A DNA stretch of 64,000 nucleotides from Liolophura sinensis. Taxonomy: Eukaryota; Mollusca; Polyplacophora; Chitonida; Chitonidae. The position numbers were made by a program, and so were the translations under genes. The stretch covers positions 24,129,127 to 24,193,126 of the forward strand of contig NC_088297.1 of NCBI RefSeq assembly GCF_032854445.1, given 5' to 3'. Within the stretch, counting starts at the first letter, position 1; each line of letters begins with the position of its first letter. This document shows, piece after piece, positions 10,601 to 22,215 of the stretch. The notes under the pieces are model-generated. The model did not search any database. It saw only the letters and a program-made list of their open reading frames with translations, and had not been told where the DNA came from.

Positions 10601-11069
10601 ACGATAGTCCTGTATTCTTATTTTATGGACGCCAGTTAAGCGGTTGAATGGGTACATTTTTGGACACCTTTGCAAAATTGCATCGACTATAGTGTACCTT
10701 TATGTATTGTATATCTGCTGTCTCTTTGGTTCAGTACCCAATCGTTTGCCGCTAAATGGGGATTCAGTAATTTCACAGTTCTTTACTGCGTCAAACGTTT
10801 TTTATATCGTAAACCAACGGCGGAAATAAATCTCTTAGTAAGCTTGTTCTATCCCGTAACAATGGAGCATATATACTTAAATAGCACACATAGCAGACGT
10901 GGTATATACTAGTAAACATGCAGAGTAGTAATTTTTTCTTAAAATAAAATATTGCGCCATTGTAATGTAATAGCAGATTGTCGGCTTAGTAATCTGCAAA
11001 AAAAACAGTAATAAGATTTCATAGTTTCGAAAGAAAGCTTTAGATGGGCGATGATGATTAATTTTGAGA

Positions 11070-11325
11070 AGATCTATAGTGGGTCAAGGTGGGATTTTGT
11101 CACCTGCTCTTTTTTCTGTATATTTACATGATTTGGATGTAGGCCCTATATTAAGTAATGCAGGTGTCTGATGTAATATTGCTAGACGTTTCCTAAACCA
11201 TTTAACGTATGCTGAAGATGTTGTTATGCCTATCGGCAAAGTCTCCAGCGTTTGTTAGACATCTCCTCTGACTTTTCAACCTCACATGATATTCTTGATA
11301 ATTTTAAGAAAATGGTATGCTTGGT
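11070..11325 (+). pseudogene. LINE reverse-transcriptase remnant
   Basis: In frame from 11070 the sequence reads RSIVGQGGILSPALFSVYLH and then DLDVG...LSNAGV. After a stop it continues FLNHLTYAEDVVMP, which is the palm-domain motif with YAED for YADD (11208-11219). GxxQGGxLSPxLF plus YADD is diagnostic of non-LTR reverse transcriptase, probably CR1/L2-like. At least two in-frame stops and no flanking domains show a decayed, 5'- and 3'-truncated copy. Confidence 0.8.
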
Positions 11326-11349
11326 AATAACGATAAAACGCTATAGTAG

Positions 11350-11535
11350 CTGCTTACCCCCCCCCCCCCCCCCTCCAAACAGCTATAGTAACTTCTTACT
11401 CCCCTCCAAACAGCTATAGTAGCTCCTTACCCCCCCCCCCCCCCGCCACCAACAGTTATAGTAACTTCTTACCCCCCCTCTAAAGAGCTATAGTAACTTC
11501 TTACCCCCCTCCAAACAGCTATAGTAACTTCTTAC
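11350..11535. repeat. Tandem repeat with poly-C tracts
   Basis: Five to six repeats of AACAGCTATAGTAACTTCTTAC followed by C runs of 5-18 bases and CTCC. The C runs differ in length between copies. Confidence 0.8.
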
Positions 11536-11943
11536 TCCCTACCCCCGTTGAGGCTCTGTGGAGACATCATGCTGTATGTCAAAAGGTACGCGGAGCATAG
11601 TCATGTGACTGCACACGACCTTAGTGATACTGATGATATTGACAAACAACGCAGAAAATTTTGTATTGTAGTGAATGGCATACTTCACAAGTTCAGTTAC
11701 TTTTCTTTTATTGTCAAAAAGTGCTGTGTAAGTCGTGTTGTTCAAATATTTATTGTTGTTCACTATGGTCAGTGTATTCGCAGAAAAGTTTCATCAAACT
11801 GAAAATAATGTATAGCAATGCATTCAGGTGAATGGTGAACTTAAAATATAGCTGTGGTGTTAGTGAAATTTTTGTCACACACAGGGTAATGTCTTTCCGC
11901 GAAATGGTGCGCGGAGCATCATACTCCTCGTTAACAAGGCTTG

Positions 11944-12008
11944 GATCCAGTAACAATCAAATCCAGTAACAATCAAATCCAGTAACAATCAAATCCAGTA
12001 ACAATCAA
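11944..12008. repeat. 16-bp tandem repeat, 4 copies
   Basis: ATCCAGTAACAATCAA is repeated four times without change. Confidence 0.9.
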
Positions 12009-12096
12009 ACGTTAGCTATTTTATGGACCTCAGATGTCCGTGTTCAGTATTTAACTGTTTGTACGCTATGGTCTTGTGTCTGCAATAAAACATAAT

Positions 12097-12101
12097 AAAA
12101 C

Positions 12102-12137
<36 letters not shown>
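12097..12137. repeat. AAT microsatellite
   Basis: An uninterrupted (AAT)n run of about 12 units follows two ATAATAAAAC-like words. Confidence 0.9.
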
Positions 12138-12139
<2 letters not shown>

Positions 12140-12203
12140 GTCATACAAGTGGTTTTTCAACGAAACACACAAACCACACAAAGCAAATATATTCTCTTTC
12201 TCA

Positions 12204-13000
12204 TCTTGTTCACACGAAGGGTTAAATCAAAGGGCAAAATGGCGGCATGGACAATATCATGTAGATTCCGACTGGTTGATCTGGTCCGTTAGTTTGTGAC
12301 AGGTAGTAGAGCTTGATGACATGACGACAGGGAGGAACAGATTCAAGGGAGCAGTATCGCCAACTTGTTCACACGAAGGGTTAAATCAAAGGGCAAAATG
12401 GCGGCATGGACAATATCATGTAGATTCCGACTGGTTGATGTGGTCCGTTATATTGTGACAGGTAGTAGGGCTTGATGACATGACGACAGGGAGGAACAGA
12501 TTCAAGGGAGCAGTATTGCCAACTTGTTCACACGAAGGGTTAAATCAGAGGGTAAAATGGCGGCATGGACAATATGAAGCAGATTCTAACTGGTTGATGT
12601 GGTCCGTTATATTGTGACAGGTAGTAGAGCTTGATGACATGACGACAGGGAGGAACAGATTCAAGGGAGCAGTATTGCCAACTTGTTCACACGAAGGGTT
12701 AAATCACAGAGCAAAATGGCGGCATGGACAATATGAAGCAGATTCTAACTGGTTGATGTGGTCCGTTATTTTGTGACAGGTAGTAGAGCTTGATGACATG
12801 ACGACAGAGAGGAACATATTCAAGGAGCAGTATTGCCAACTTGTTCACACGAAGGGTTAAATCAGAGGGTAAAATGGCGGCATGGACAATATGAAGCAGA
12901 TTCTAACTGGTTGATGTGGTCCGTTATATTGTGACAGGTAGTAGAGCTTGATGACATGACGACAGGGAGGAACAGATTCAAGGGAGCAGTATTGCCACCT
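12204..13000. repeat. 159-bp tandem repeat, 5 copies
   Basis: CTTGTTCACACGAAGGGTTA recurs at about 12204, 12364, 12523, 12682 and 12840. Each unit has AAAATGGCGGCATGG and TGACATGACGACAGGGAGG segments. The copies are 90 per cent or more alike by eye. The last is followed by unrelated DNA at about 13000. Confidence 0.88.
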
Positions 13001-13289
13001 TCTTTTATCGGCAAAAGAGATTAGCAAATCAACAGACCGGAAAAAAGGTTTTTTTATGTTCTCTAAGATTAACAACTAATTTACTAGAAGAAAAAGCGAA
13101 ACCACAAACCGGTTTACTGAATGCCGAGTTGGGGGATGGATATTTATTGAGGAGTTTGTGTCGGGCTCAAGGCAGAGGATGAAGTGTCTAGCACTGACTA
13201 TTTTCTGTGGTTTTTTTTTCTGTGCTGTCCTATTAGGAATGGTAATTAATACGCGTGAGTTTTAAAAATATATATGTGACAGTCAATCT

Positions 13290-13440
13290 GTGTAATCAGT
13301 CATTACGCGTAATGACTAAACAAATCAGTCATTTGGTGAAGTGCCTGTGAGCACCAGGCAATACGTGTGATGACTAAAGATTCCAGTCATTACGCGAAAT
13401 GACTAAAAATCATGGTCAGGCATTGCGTGAAATGACGAAA
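13290..13440. repeat. Cluster of AGTCATT...AATGACT palindromes
   Basis: 13298-13317 is a perfect 20-bp palindrome, AGTCATTACGCGTAATGACT. Related half-sites (AGTCATTTGG, AGTCATTACGCGAAATGACT, ATTGCGTGAAATGACG) follow over the next 120 bp. Confidence 0.7.
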
Positions 13441-14234
13441 GGCTATAAACCATCAGTTGAATATAAAAAGTTTATTGTCGATTAATCATGATGAAGTAAA
13501 TCATGAAATAAAGTCAAAAGCACAAAATGAAGACATACATCACAGTTAAAATCATACACAATGAAGTCCTACAGTCAGTTCACTTTAAAAAATACTACAT
13601 GTAGTTGGTTAGTATTACGAGTCATTTATTTTTGCACATTAGGCTGCTGGAGCATTTTATTTATTTTTTAAAAACACTTTCACCTATTGAATCCACATCT
13701 CTTGGAGCCTGTACAATTGCACCGTACATATCCCTGACCACCGCAGCTTGATTCCATATGTACAGCCTGGCGTAGTGTTACCCTCTTTGTACAGTGTACA
13801 TCAGAGTCAGTAAGTAAATGCTGGGGACACAAACTGATTGCATGAAAAAGTTCCTTTCAGAATCCCAGTTTTAACACAAATGGTGTACATGTCATTCTCA
13901 TCACGGTCCATTTCTCCGGTTGTATAAGTGTGACCATTTGCCAGCTACATCACACTCTCGTGGGTGCTGTAGCTTTACTCTCTTGATGTAGTCTTTTATT
14001 TTGTTTGTTGTAATATTCTCCTGGCCTAGTAAAATGGTCACGCCTGACTACCATAACTAGTTTTATCAGTTTCTTCAGGGCATGTGTGAATTCTACAATG
14101 CAATGCCTGAAAACAACGAAGGTAAACAATCCTGATGGAATCCGCTGAAATTTGGGCGCTTAATCATTCGTCAGGAGTGAAGACTTCAGCTTATCATTCG
14201 AGATAGATAAGGATTAAGGTCAAGATGTACCGTT

Positions 14235-14640
14235 GCAATAATGTAAAAGACGTAAAGCACAGAGAGTAAACCCAGAGCGTTGACGATGGTGTGATAGTTG
14301 ACAAATATAGTCACATGTAAACGGTGAAATGTCTCTTAATAATTAACCTCAAATGAGGTTTTATACCAGTAGTTCATCTATATGCTTAAAGGTAGCAAAT
14401 GACACGCGTAGAACCATGGCTTAGGGAGGGAGTGAGTGCTTGGGGTTTAATGTCGTATTTAACAGTCTCAGGTGTGACTCAGTCCAGGACTGACCCTGAA
14501 TCTACCGCTCCCAAAGCGGACGCTTTACCAACTGTGCTATCGGGGCCAGCTCCATGGCTTAAAAAGACAGACAAAAATGCAGTGATGTCAGCGGCAGTTT
14601 CAGGCCTTATTCGTCTAGAATTACTCAACATGCTACTTTT
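14235..14640 (+). repeat. Dispersed repeat, copy 1, carrying a nested SINE
   Basis: The words GTAAAAGACGTAAAGCA, GATAGTTGACAAAT, AATGCAGTGATGT and TAGAATTACTCAAC occur in the same order at 38278-38550, so both are copies of one older interspersed repeat. Here it is split by the SINE at 14424-14551. Confidence 0.6.
14424..14551 (-). mobile_element. Short tRNA-derived SINE with target-site duplication
   Basis: Read on the minus strand: GGCCCCGATAGCACAGTTGG (A box), GGTAGATTCAGGGTC (B-box-like), and a tail TTAAATACGACATTAAACCC. The 10-bp CCATGGCTTA stands on both sides (14414-14423 and 14552-14561), a clear target-site duplication. It lies inside an older repeat. Confidence 0.85.
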
Positions 14641-15189
14641 AAAAAACAACAACATGAGAGTAATGCACAGAAATCAAGCATTGGGGACACCAGCAGTCCT
14701 TGTTTATGCAGATATGGCAATTTTATCTGTTTTCGCTTAAAACAATTGGCGGGGTGAAGTCCTTCAAAAATCCTTCCAAGACATTCAGACCAATACACTC
14801 TCGTGCTCCGCAGACTGTATAGTTTACCCGAACGACTTCCTGGCTCCCTGACTTCTTGTCTGACACGCACCGCCTCTGTCTTGCAATATTTCTCGCTGCC
14901 TCGCTTCCTCCCATTTCACTACCTCGCTTTGCTCCTTCGCTTTGTATTGGAAAAGTACTGACTTTCATAGAAAGTTAGATTCAGGCAATGTTGCCTACAT
15001 ATAGGTCTTGTAATCAGTAGAAATTTCTCTCGTATATTTTGTTCGTGTTCTCTTCGGCTATATAAAATATTTTCACTCGATCTGTTTCTGGTTTCCTTCA
15101 CGGTACGAAGGTTTCTTCCAGACTAAACCTCCCGTTGTCACCGGTCCGTCAACCTGAACTGTTACATGCATGTACACTGGGGGACTGGC

Positions 15190-15255
15190 TTTGTCCAAGT
15201 GGTTAAGTTGCTTGTCTGTAAATCACTAGGATTCACGACATACGGGTTAAAACGG
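15190..15255 (+). mobile_element. tRNA-like SINE head fragment
   Basis: TTTGTCCAAGTGGTTAAGTTGC resembles a tRNA A box and CGGGTTAAAACGGG a degraded B box. No body or tail is seen beyond it because the 64-bp array follows. Confidence 0.35.
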
Positions 15256-15282
15256 GATATGGACAGGGAATGTGTGCACTTC

Positions 15283-15715
15283 CACGATCTCAGTGTTGAT
15301 ATACCTGTGGTGCATTAACAGGTCTAGGACACTTATGGGTGTGTCTGTGCAGTGCAATGTTGATAGAGTTGTGGTGCATTAAGCGGTGTATGACGCTCGT
15401 GAGTCTATCTGTGCAGTCCAATGTTGATATACCTGTGGTGCATTAAGAGGTGTATGACACTTATGGGTGTGTCTGTGCAGTGCAATGTTGATAGATATGT
15501 GATTCATTAAGCGGTATATGACGCTCGTGAGCCTATCTGTGCAGTGCAATGTTGATAGAGATGTGGTGCATTAAGTGGTGTGTGACGATTGTGGGTCTGT
15601 GTGTGCAGTCTAATTTGGACAGAGATGTGGTGCATTAAGCGGTCTATGACACTTGTGGGTCTGTCTGTGCAGTGCAATCTTGACAGAGCAGTAGTGCATT
15701 AGTGCACTATGCCGC
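15283..15715. repeat. 64-bp tandem repeat, 6-7 copies
   Basis: GTGCAGTGCAATGTTGATAG recurs about every 64 bp (near 15355, 15419, 15483, 15547, 15610 and 15675), each with TGGTGCATTAAGCGGTGTATG. No coding content is seen. Confidence 0.88.
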
Positions 15716-16176
15716 TTGTAATGTGAGAAACATCGTTAGTCCAAGGGTAGTGGTTTAACCCAGGCACTCTGGTTTCTTCAACGTATGGAATTAAACGCCA
15801 TGGTATAAGAAAAACCTTCTACCCAATATGTATTAATTTAAAACCTTTGAATTCGGCGTTAAACTCCAATGAGATAGATAATTAAAATTTCATAATCGAG
15901 AAATAAACTTTTTGAGTGTCCACTGGCCCCGCGGTTCTTATGCTAAATGGTATTTCCTTAAATTTGATCACTGTCCAACACGGTGAAAACATTTCACTGT
16001 TAGGTTCTTTTTATATATTCGCACCTACATGCTGATAACCCCTGAGCTACTGCGGCACACCTGGGCTGTTCGCGTAGCGTCCAGGCACCTTAAACTGTCC
16101 GCCGCCCGCGGGACTCACACTTACAGGCTGTGCCTGTATCACTGCGCGCTACACTCGTGGTCAGTCCAGTCTACCT

Positions 16177-16184
16177 TATATAAA
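16177..16184 (+). promoter_or_regulatory. TATA box of the secreted-protein gene
   Basis: TATATAAA lies 63-70 bp before the ATG at 16247, preceded by a locally GC-richer stretch. This predicts a start site near 16207 and a 5' UTR of roughly 40 bases. Confidence 0.55.
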
Positions 16185-16246
16185 CAGCCGTGAGCTACAG
16201 CATGTCTAACAGTTGCCCTACGCTTTTGCCGTGAGAATTTCAAAAC

Positions 16247-18597
16247 ATGTTTTCGTCAATGTTACTTCGCTCATTTCTGTTCGGGTCGCTCCTCTACATC
16301 GTGCTGGCAGCCTCTGGTAAGTGATTTGTTTGGTCAGTAATAAATAAATTAGCAAGTAAACCTCTTGAAAAATTCCAGAGTAGTCCTAATAGAGTGTAGA
16401 CCTAATTACGTTTGATTTAACCGCACATATTTTAGATGTAAGCTGAAAGTTTAAAATCTGTACTTTTAGTTAAATATTTAATCCTAATAGCATTTTTTTA
16501 CGTTTTTGATCTATTTCTCTTTTTGCTTTAGGATAGATTATTTTATAGCGCCAGCTTTTTATCTTATCTCTTCCAGTTTCTCCCATGTTCCAAAATTGTG
16601 TGCGTTTAATTTATTTATTTGATTTGGTGTTTTACCCCGTATACAAGAATATTTCACTTATACGACGGCGGCCAGCATTATGATGGGAGGAAACCGGGGA
16701 GAATCCAGGGAAACCCATCTGCAGGTTGCTGTCAGACATTCCCACGTTCGGCCGGAGAGGAACCCAACATGAGGTGGATTTGAACTCACAGGGACCGAAT
16801 TGGTGAGAGGCTCCTGGATGATTGCACCGCGCTGGTGTACTAACCACGTCGGCCACGGAGGCGCCCAAGTGTTAAAGATGTAATATACTAAACAAAATTA
16901 ATGATATGGTACTGAATTTTATATATTTTAATTAAACAAAATCCTCCGATGTATTCGCAGTTTGAAAAAAATTATAACAAATCAACGTTCACTTACATCT
17001 GATATTACCACATCAATAAATTCACTCTTTAAATTCCCACCCCATTGTTTACTTTTCTGGGGACATACTGGAGGAATTTACGATCGCCCTCAGGTAGTCT
17101 TTAGTGACAAAAAGCAGTGAATGTCGATACAGCCCACAATGTAGATAGACAGTTCACCTGGTCTTCCACGAAGTTAGTTAGAGATGCACATAATGGTTTA
17201 TATCTTTACGTCACATGTGAACACGTTCGTCAGTTGTTTGCAGAGGGCCGGAGGTTTATTTCACTACCTCCGATGTACTCAACACACATACACATCTGAT
17301 GACTTTAAAATGAGTGAAAGATCCTTGATTATAGCATCAAACCCCTTGAATGAACATATCTCAACTGTTTTTGTTTTTTTTTTTCTCTCTCTCTCTCTCT
17401 ATCTCCCCCTAGAGCCAAGTTTCACCAACGCCATCAACAGGGGACTTGTGGACCACGGTTCTATTCCCGAAGGGTCGGGATTAGCCGCCAGCCGACGTCA
17501 CCCAGGTATTCTCTACACACACAATGACCACGGGGGCAAAAACAAAATATTTGCCCTAGATGCCACGAACGCTCGACTCCGGGCCACATTCACCATATCT
17601 GGCGCCACCAATCATGACTGGGAGGACATCGCCGTGGGCACGTGCGGCCAGGAAACGTGTATATACATAGGTGACATCGGTGATGGCGGCCCCCAGCCTC
17701 ACACGATTTACCGAGTGAAGGAGCCAAGGGATATACGTGATCAAAGTCTGCCAGTAGAGTCAAAACTTTTATATGAGTAAGTGAAACATATGCTTTATCC
17801 TGTTCCTTCCGTTTAATTGAGTAAACAATTTTAAACCATTTTATAGAAGAGCACTCATTATTATCCCTCAAAGCGATACTGTTGGCGGAAACTGTATATT
17901 GTGTAGCCCGTATAAACATTGATTTAGAAGATTATAAATTGTAACTTTAACATAATGTAAAACTGATTTGTACTTGATATGCACAACTAACTAGTGTCTA
18001 TCTACTGTCACTGCAGCGCTGTTATTGACACATATACCTTCGATTGCGTTATTACTAAAACTGCCGGATAATAACACCCAGGGTTTCACAATACCGCCAA
18101 GAGTTGTTCATTCCCCTATACCGTCCCAGAGAACGATCACATTGTCGTTCTTTTTAATTTTCAGATTTTCAGAGAAAGACTGTGAAACACTGATGATCGA
18201 TCCACAAGGGGAACTTTATATAGCCTCTAAGACGGACGACGAGCCATCATGGATTGCGCATGTGCCAACTAACGGAAACTGGGGAACAGGAACAGTCGTG
18301 AAAGTCCACAGACAAGCAAAATTTCCGTTTTACACCAGTAAGAAAAACCCAGTGGGAGGTGACATTTCCCCGGACGGCACGGAAATGCTGATCAAATTTA
18401 AAGAATGGGTTTTATACTACAAATTAGCGAGTGGGGAAAGTTATGTGGACGCTATTAAAAGAGATCCACTCAAACTACCGTACCACCCAGAGCCACGCGG
18501 TGAATCGGTCTGTTGGTCACGTAACGCGGATGGATATTACACCATGTCTGAAGGTGAAGGGGAAGACCAGCCGCTTTACTTCTATCAAAGAAAATGA
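16247..18597 (+). CDS. Secreted protein of 288 residues, beta-propeller-like, three exons
   Basis: Exons: 16247-16316 (signal peptide MFSSMLLRSFLFGSLLYIVL then AAS), 17413-17776 and 18165-18597. The borders are TCTG/GTAAGT, CCCCTAG/AG, ATGA/GTAAGT and TTTTCAG/AT; the phases (1 and 2) join without a break and the total is 867 nt including TGA. The mature protein has repeated blade-like words: GILYTHNDHGGKNKIFALDA, HDWEDIAVG, CIYIGDIGDG, DCETLMIDPQGELYIASK and GGDISPDGTEMLIKF. The last two look like WD/TolB-type propeller strands. I have a sense of an unnamed family shared by molluscs and bacteria, but no named function. There is no membrane segment beyond the signal peptide, so it is probably secreted. 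Intron 1 carries a SINE. I saw no AATAAA close to the stop. Confidence 0.85.
16607..16866 (-). mobile_element. tRNA-derived SINE, near full length (intron 1 of the secreted-protein gene)
   Basis: The minus strand reads GGCGCCTCCGTGGCCGACGT (tRNA head), TGTGAGTTCAAATCC (B box), then GGCCGAACGTGGG and a tail AGTGAAATATTCTTGTATACG ending in an A/T-rich run. This is the commonest SINE type in the window. Confidence 0.85.
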
Positions 18598-18724
18598 TTG
18601 CTCTAGAACTAAACGATTTTATCTCAAACATTTAAATCAGTCATTGAAACGAACGCTCTTTTTTAGCTGCGACTAAGCAAGCTTGCATAAGTTGATCGTT
18701 CTGTCGATTGGTCGGCCGACATTT

Positions 18725-18905
18725 TAACATCTTATCCTTTAACATAGGCTTACTATCTGTTAACATGGGCTTACTATCTTGCAACATGGGCTCACTATCT
18801 TTCAACACGAGCTTACTATATTTCAACACGGGCTTACTATCTTTCAACACGGGCTTACTATCTTTTAACATGTGCTTCCCATTTGTTAACACTGGTCTTT
18901 TTTTT
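18725..18905. repeat. 21-bp tandem repeat, about 8 copies
   Basis: The unit is GGGCTTACTATCTTTCAACAC with variants (AACATG, CTTGC). It lies 130 bp after the stop codon of the secreted-protein gene, possibly in its 3' UTR. Both strands stay open because 21 is a multiple of three; not called as coding. Confidence 0.88.
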
Positions 18906-19124
18906 TAACAAGAGATCTGAGTATACCAGCACAGTATCCTGCACAAGGAATGTTGCAGCTATTGGAAGTTCTCGTTTGTTTTACACTTGGATAAATTCTG
19001 AGAAATATCGATCTTAGTTGATGACATTATAATCCATATTTATAGATTGTATAAATATTCACAATGCACCTGGATGAAATCAAATTGTTTATTTTATTAT
19101 TTTTCTTACTTGTAATTTAGAATA

Positions 19125-19460
19125 ATTGTTGGGATGAGCCCGAGTGGTTAGTGTGTTCCTCACTAAAACGCTAAGTGTGGTTTCAATCCCAACTTCAGAA
19201 TGGGTGTACACTTCTCTCTTGACCTTGACCACAATAAATGACCGATCACTCGCAGGACGAGTCAGGTGGTTGTACGTTTAATGGAGAGAGATTGCACTCC
19301 ACCATTTGTAGCATATACGTATTGAGCTCACCGTATGCGGGTAAGCTTATGTGCGTTGTCCGGGGGAAAGTTCGTCCATTACTTACCAAAGCCAGAGGGT
19401 TTTCTCCAGTGCTTTCCGTCATATAAGTGAAATATTCTTGAGCAGGCCTACAGCGCTATA
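19125..19460 (+). mobile_element. tRNA-derived SINE
   Basis: Head GATGAGCCCGAGTGGTTAGTG (A box), GTGGTTTCAATCCC (B box), and an end CATATAAGTGAAATATTCTTG. The tail matches that of the SINE at 16607-16866, but the body differs. Confidence 0.7.
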
Positions 19461-21500
19461 CGTCAAAAGTACCAACAAGTACCTTAAGAATGAACCACCC
19501 ATCAAATACTTGTATCCACTTTACCACTTATATCTGGTATTTAGACTTAGCATTTCCGTCGTTTGTCAGGATGTTGTTTCTGTTTATTGAAAGCTCCTAA
19601 AATGATAGGGCTTTGGGAACATTGTCAACACTTCTGCCATATATGGGATAACAAAACCTACGTGTGGTATCAATCCCTCCAGTACAATTTTATAAAAAAA
19701 AAATATTAAAAATAATGTAATAAACTGGAAATGTAACTTGTAGAAATGTAACTGTCGTTGATGAACTCTTGAATGTGAATAAATAAAATGAAATATTGTG
19801 CTAAACGCATGATAACAGAGTTTTAATTTCTGAGGGATGCCATTGATAGAAGTTACGGTATCTAAAAGAATTGGGACCAAATTATAAAGTGGGTAAAGTT
19901 GCACTCGTACCACATCCTAAAATGCATCGTGTTACAATTCAAACTATATTTGAAATAATTTAATGTTTTAAAAGCATGCAGAGACGGGAAAATGTGCAGA
20001 GTTACTGTGGTTACTGTATATAAACATATACGTTTGAAGGGACATTTTTTTATGTCATTGTCTGTTACATATGCCGACAACACAGCATTTTGGGTTATTC
20101 TAGACCAGTGATCTTCTAAAATACTGCAACAAAGATCGCCACGTTATAACTCAGCTTAAGCCATGGTCGCTGGGGGCGTGCAAATTTGTTATTATATATA
20201 CGTTTACATGAACACAATAAACCCCAACTGACGTAAACTGAGGAAGAGGCCGAATTTGACCCACTGTGTATGAGCAATTCCCAACTACCACATTGTCTCT
20301 CTATGCTATAAACCTTTTGTTTGTCATCCAGCCTCGACAAGTAGCATGGATGCTAAGGCTCTTAATCTAGCCAACTGCGACACACATTCTCAAAAACGTT
20401 CCTTGCAGCGAAGCCCGATATAAACTACCAAGTCCTATATATAAATGTATAGCAATAAATTTAGACTGACTACATCATGTCGCTAAAATTCTACCGATTT
20501 TGAACACCTGAAGGGAGAAGAGGTCGCGAAGCGACTGAGGTGACAGAAGACGGCCAAGACTGGGTGATCATTTGAGTTGGACAAAGAGACCAAGGCGACA
20601 AGTCACTTGCACAGTGGTTTCATTGTTTGCCAAGAGTCATTTATTTCACGAAATCGCCGTTTTAGCGACTAAAGTCGGACGAATTTGTGTAAATATTAAA
20701 ATCCACTTTAAGTTATGCGTATGTACTATGTATGTGGCGTTATATGACGCTCTTAAGATGTTATCCATTACACATTGTGACGTCACAAACTACATAGGTT
20801 TACCACAGACGTTTACTTCGTTATGTTCGTTATATTTTAATTTACTTCGTTATATTATCGTTTATGTTCGCTTTAACCAATTTAGTAAGTTTTTCGAACA
20901 GAGTTCGAAAGGTACCCAAAAAGTTTACCTATGTTTGCCTCAAAGAATGCTGCAAATTTCTATGTCTGTATAGTTTTAAACATTTTTACCGCTCAGAAAA
21001 AAGTGATATTTCTCAAAACGACAATTTCTCTGAGCAAATTCCACAGGACAAAAAAATCCCCAGCAATGTACTATGTACCACTTTAAATAAATAATTTTGT
21101 GCTGATACATGAAACAACTCATTTAGAAGCTTGAATAGATATTTTCTGATTATTCCAAATAGCAAATTTGCTCAAAAAATAAATCCAATAGGTTGTAAAA
21201 TTTAAACCGTTATACTGAAAATGGAAAGATGTTTACCTTTAGCTGCTTTAAATGGTTGAGATGAAGGCCGTTATACTCGACGCTGTCTTGTTCTTGTTGA
21301 AAAGATAGTACTATGATATGATTCTGGCTGTACCCGGATTCCACAGAAGGGTGTGACGGAACTAGTTTTCTGATGTTTATACTGGCAGTAACAAACGAAG
21401 AATATCCAATAAATCAGATAGTATAGAGCTGGACTACGGATATAAAGCTCCGATTTCAAATCCCGATGAGTGAAGCAGCCTATTTTCAAATGGAATCTGC
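19461..21500. other. Intergenic DNA, no gene recognised
   Basis: AT-rich, with scattered short open frames of no recognisable kind on either strand. No tandem array or SINE was identified. Confidence 0.5.
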
Positions 21501-21507
21501 GAAATTA

Positions 21508-21640
21508 GTACGTCACTTGAACACCCGGTACACGTCACTTGAACACCCGGTACACGTCACTTGAACACTCAGTACACGTCACTTGAACACCCGGCACACG
21601 TCACTTGAACACTCAGTACACGTCACTTGAACACCTGTGA
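21508..21640. repeat. 22-bp tandem repeat, 6 copies
   Basis: The unit is ACGTCACTTGAACACCCGGTAC, alternating with an ACACTCAGTAC variant. Confidence 0.9.
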
Positions 21641-22034
21641 TGCGACAACAAACCGGTGAGTATGTACGAGGAATGACTCGCGCTAAACAATGAAAACAGT
21701 GTGTAATGGGAGATCCCGAACCAGAAAATGCTTCCATGTCAAGTACCAGTGCGCGAACACATGTACAGTGATAGTGTGTGCCTTCGATACGCGAAAAGAA
21801 TTAGAATACATTCCGTGTACCCTCTTGAATTTCAACCCCTGTTTGGCTTGGAGAACACCAAATATTCTCACTCACTCACTCACTCTTGAATTTCAATGAT
21901 TACATTCATGTTGTCTTACACAAAGCCCCTATTTTATTTACACTGAAAAGATTTAAAACCTCTAATGATATGAGCCAATTTATGACAATTAAAAGCACAT
22001 GTAGTAAGAAAAATACATAGATCCTAAAATAGAA

Positions 22035-22215
22035 TGAGTGAGTGCTTGTGGTGTAACGTCGTACCGGTGATTAAACATTTTTCAGCCGTATGATGACGAA
22101 GGAGTCCTTAGAGTGCATTTAATGCGCCTCTTTGTAGCAGGACGGATTTCCGCAGCCCTTTTATCAAGTGCCGCCCGCCCGAGCCATTATACTGATATAG
22201 GTCAACCAGTCGTTG
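22035..22215 (-). mobile_element. SINE fragment
   Basis: GAGTGAGTGCTTGTGGTGTAACG followed by GTCGTACCGGTGATTAAAC and TTTTCAGCCGTATGATGACG is the tail region of the same SINE type as 14424-14551, seen in reverse. The tRNA-like head is not clear. Confidence 0.55.

Noticed and set aside
15190-15255. Functional tRNA gene
   Set aside because: No complete cloverleaf or matching acceptor stem; better explained as a SINE head. The same applies to 60435, 59416, 34770 and 7974.
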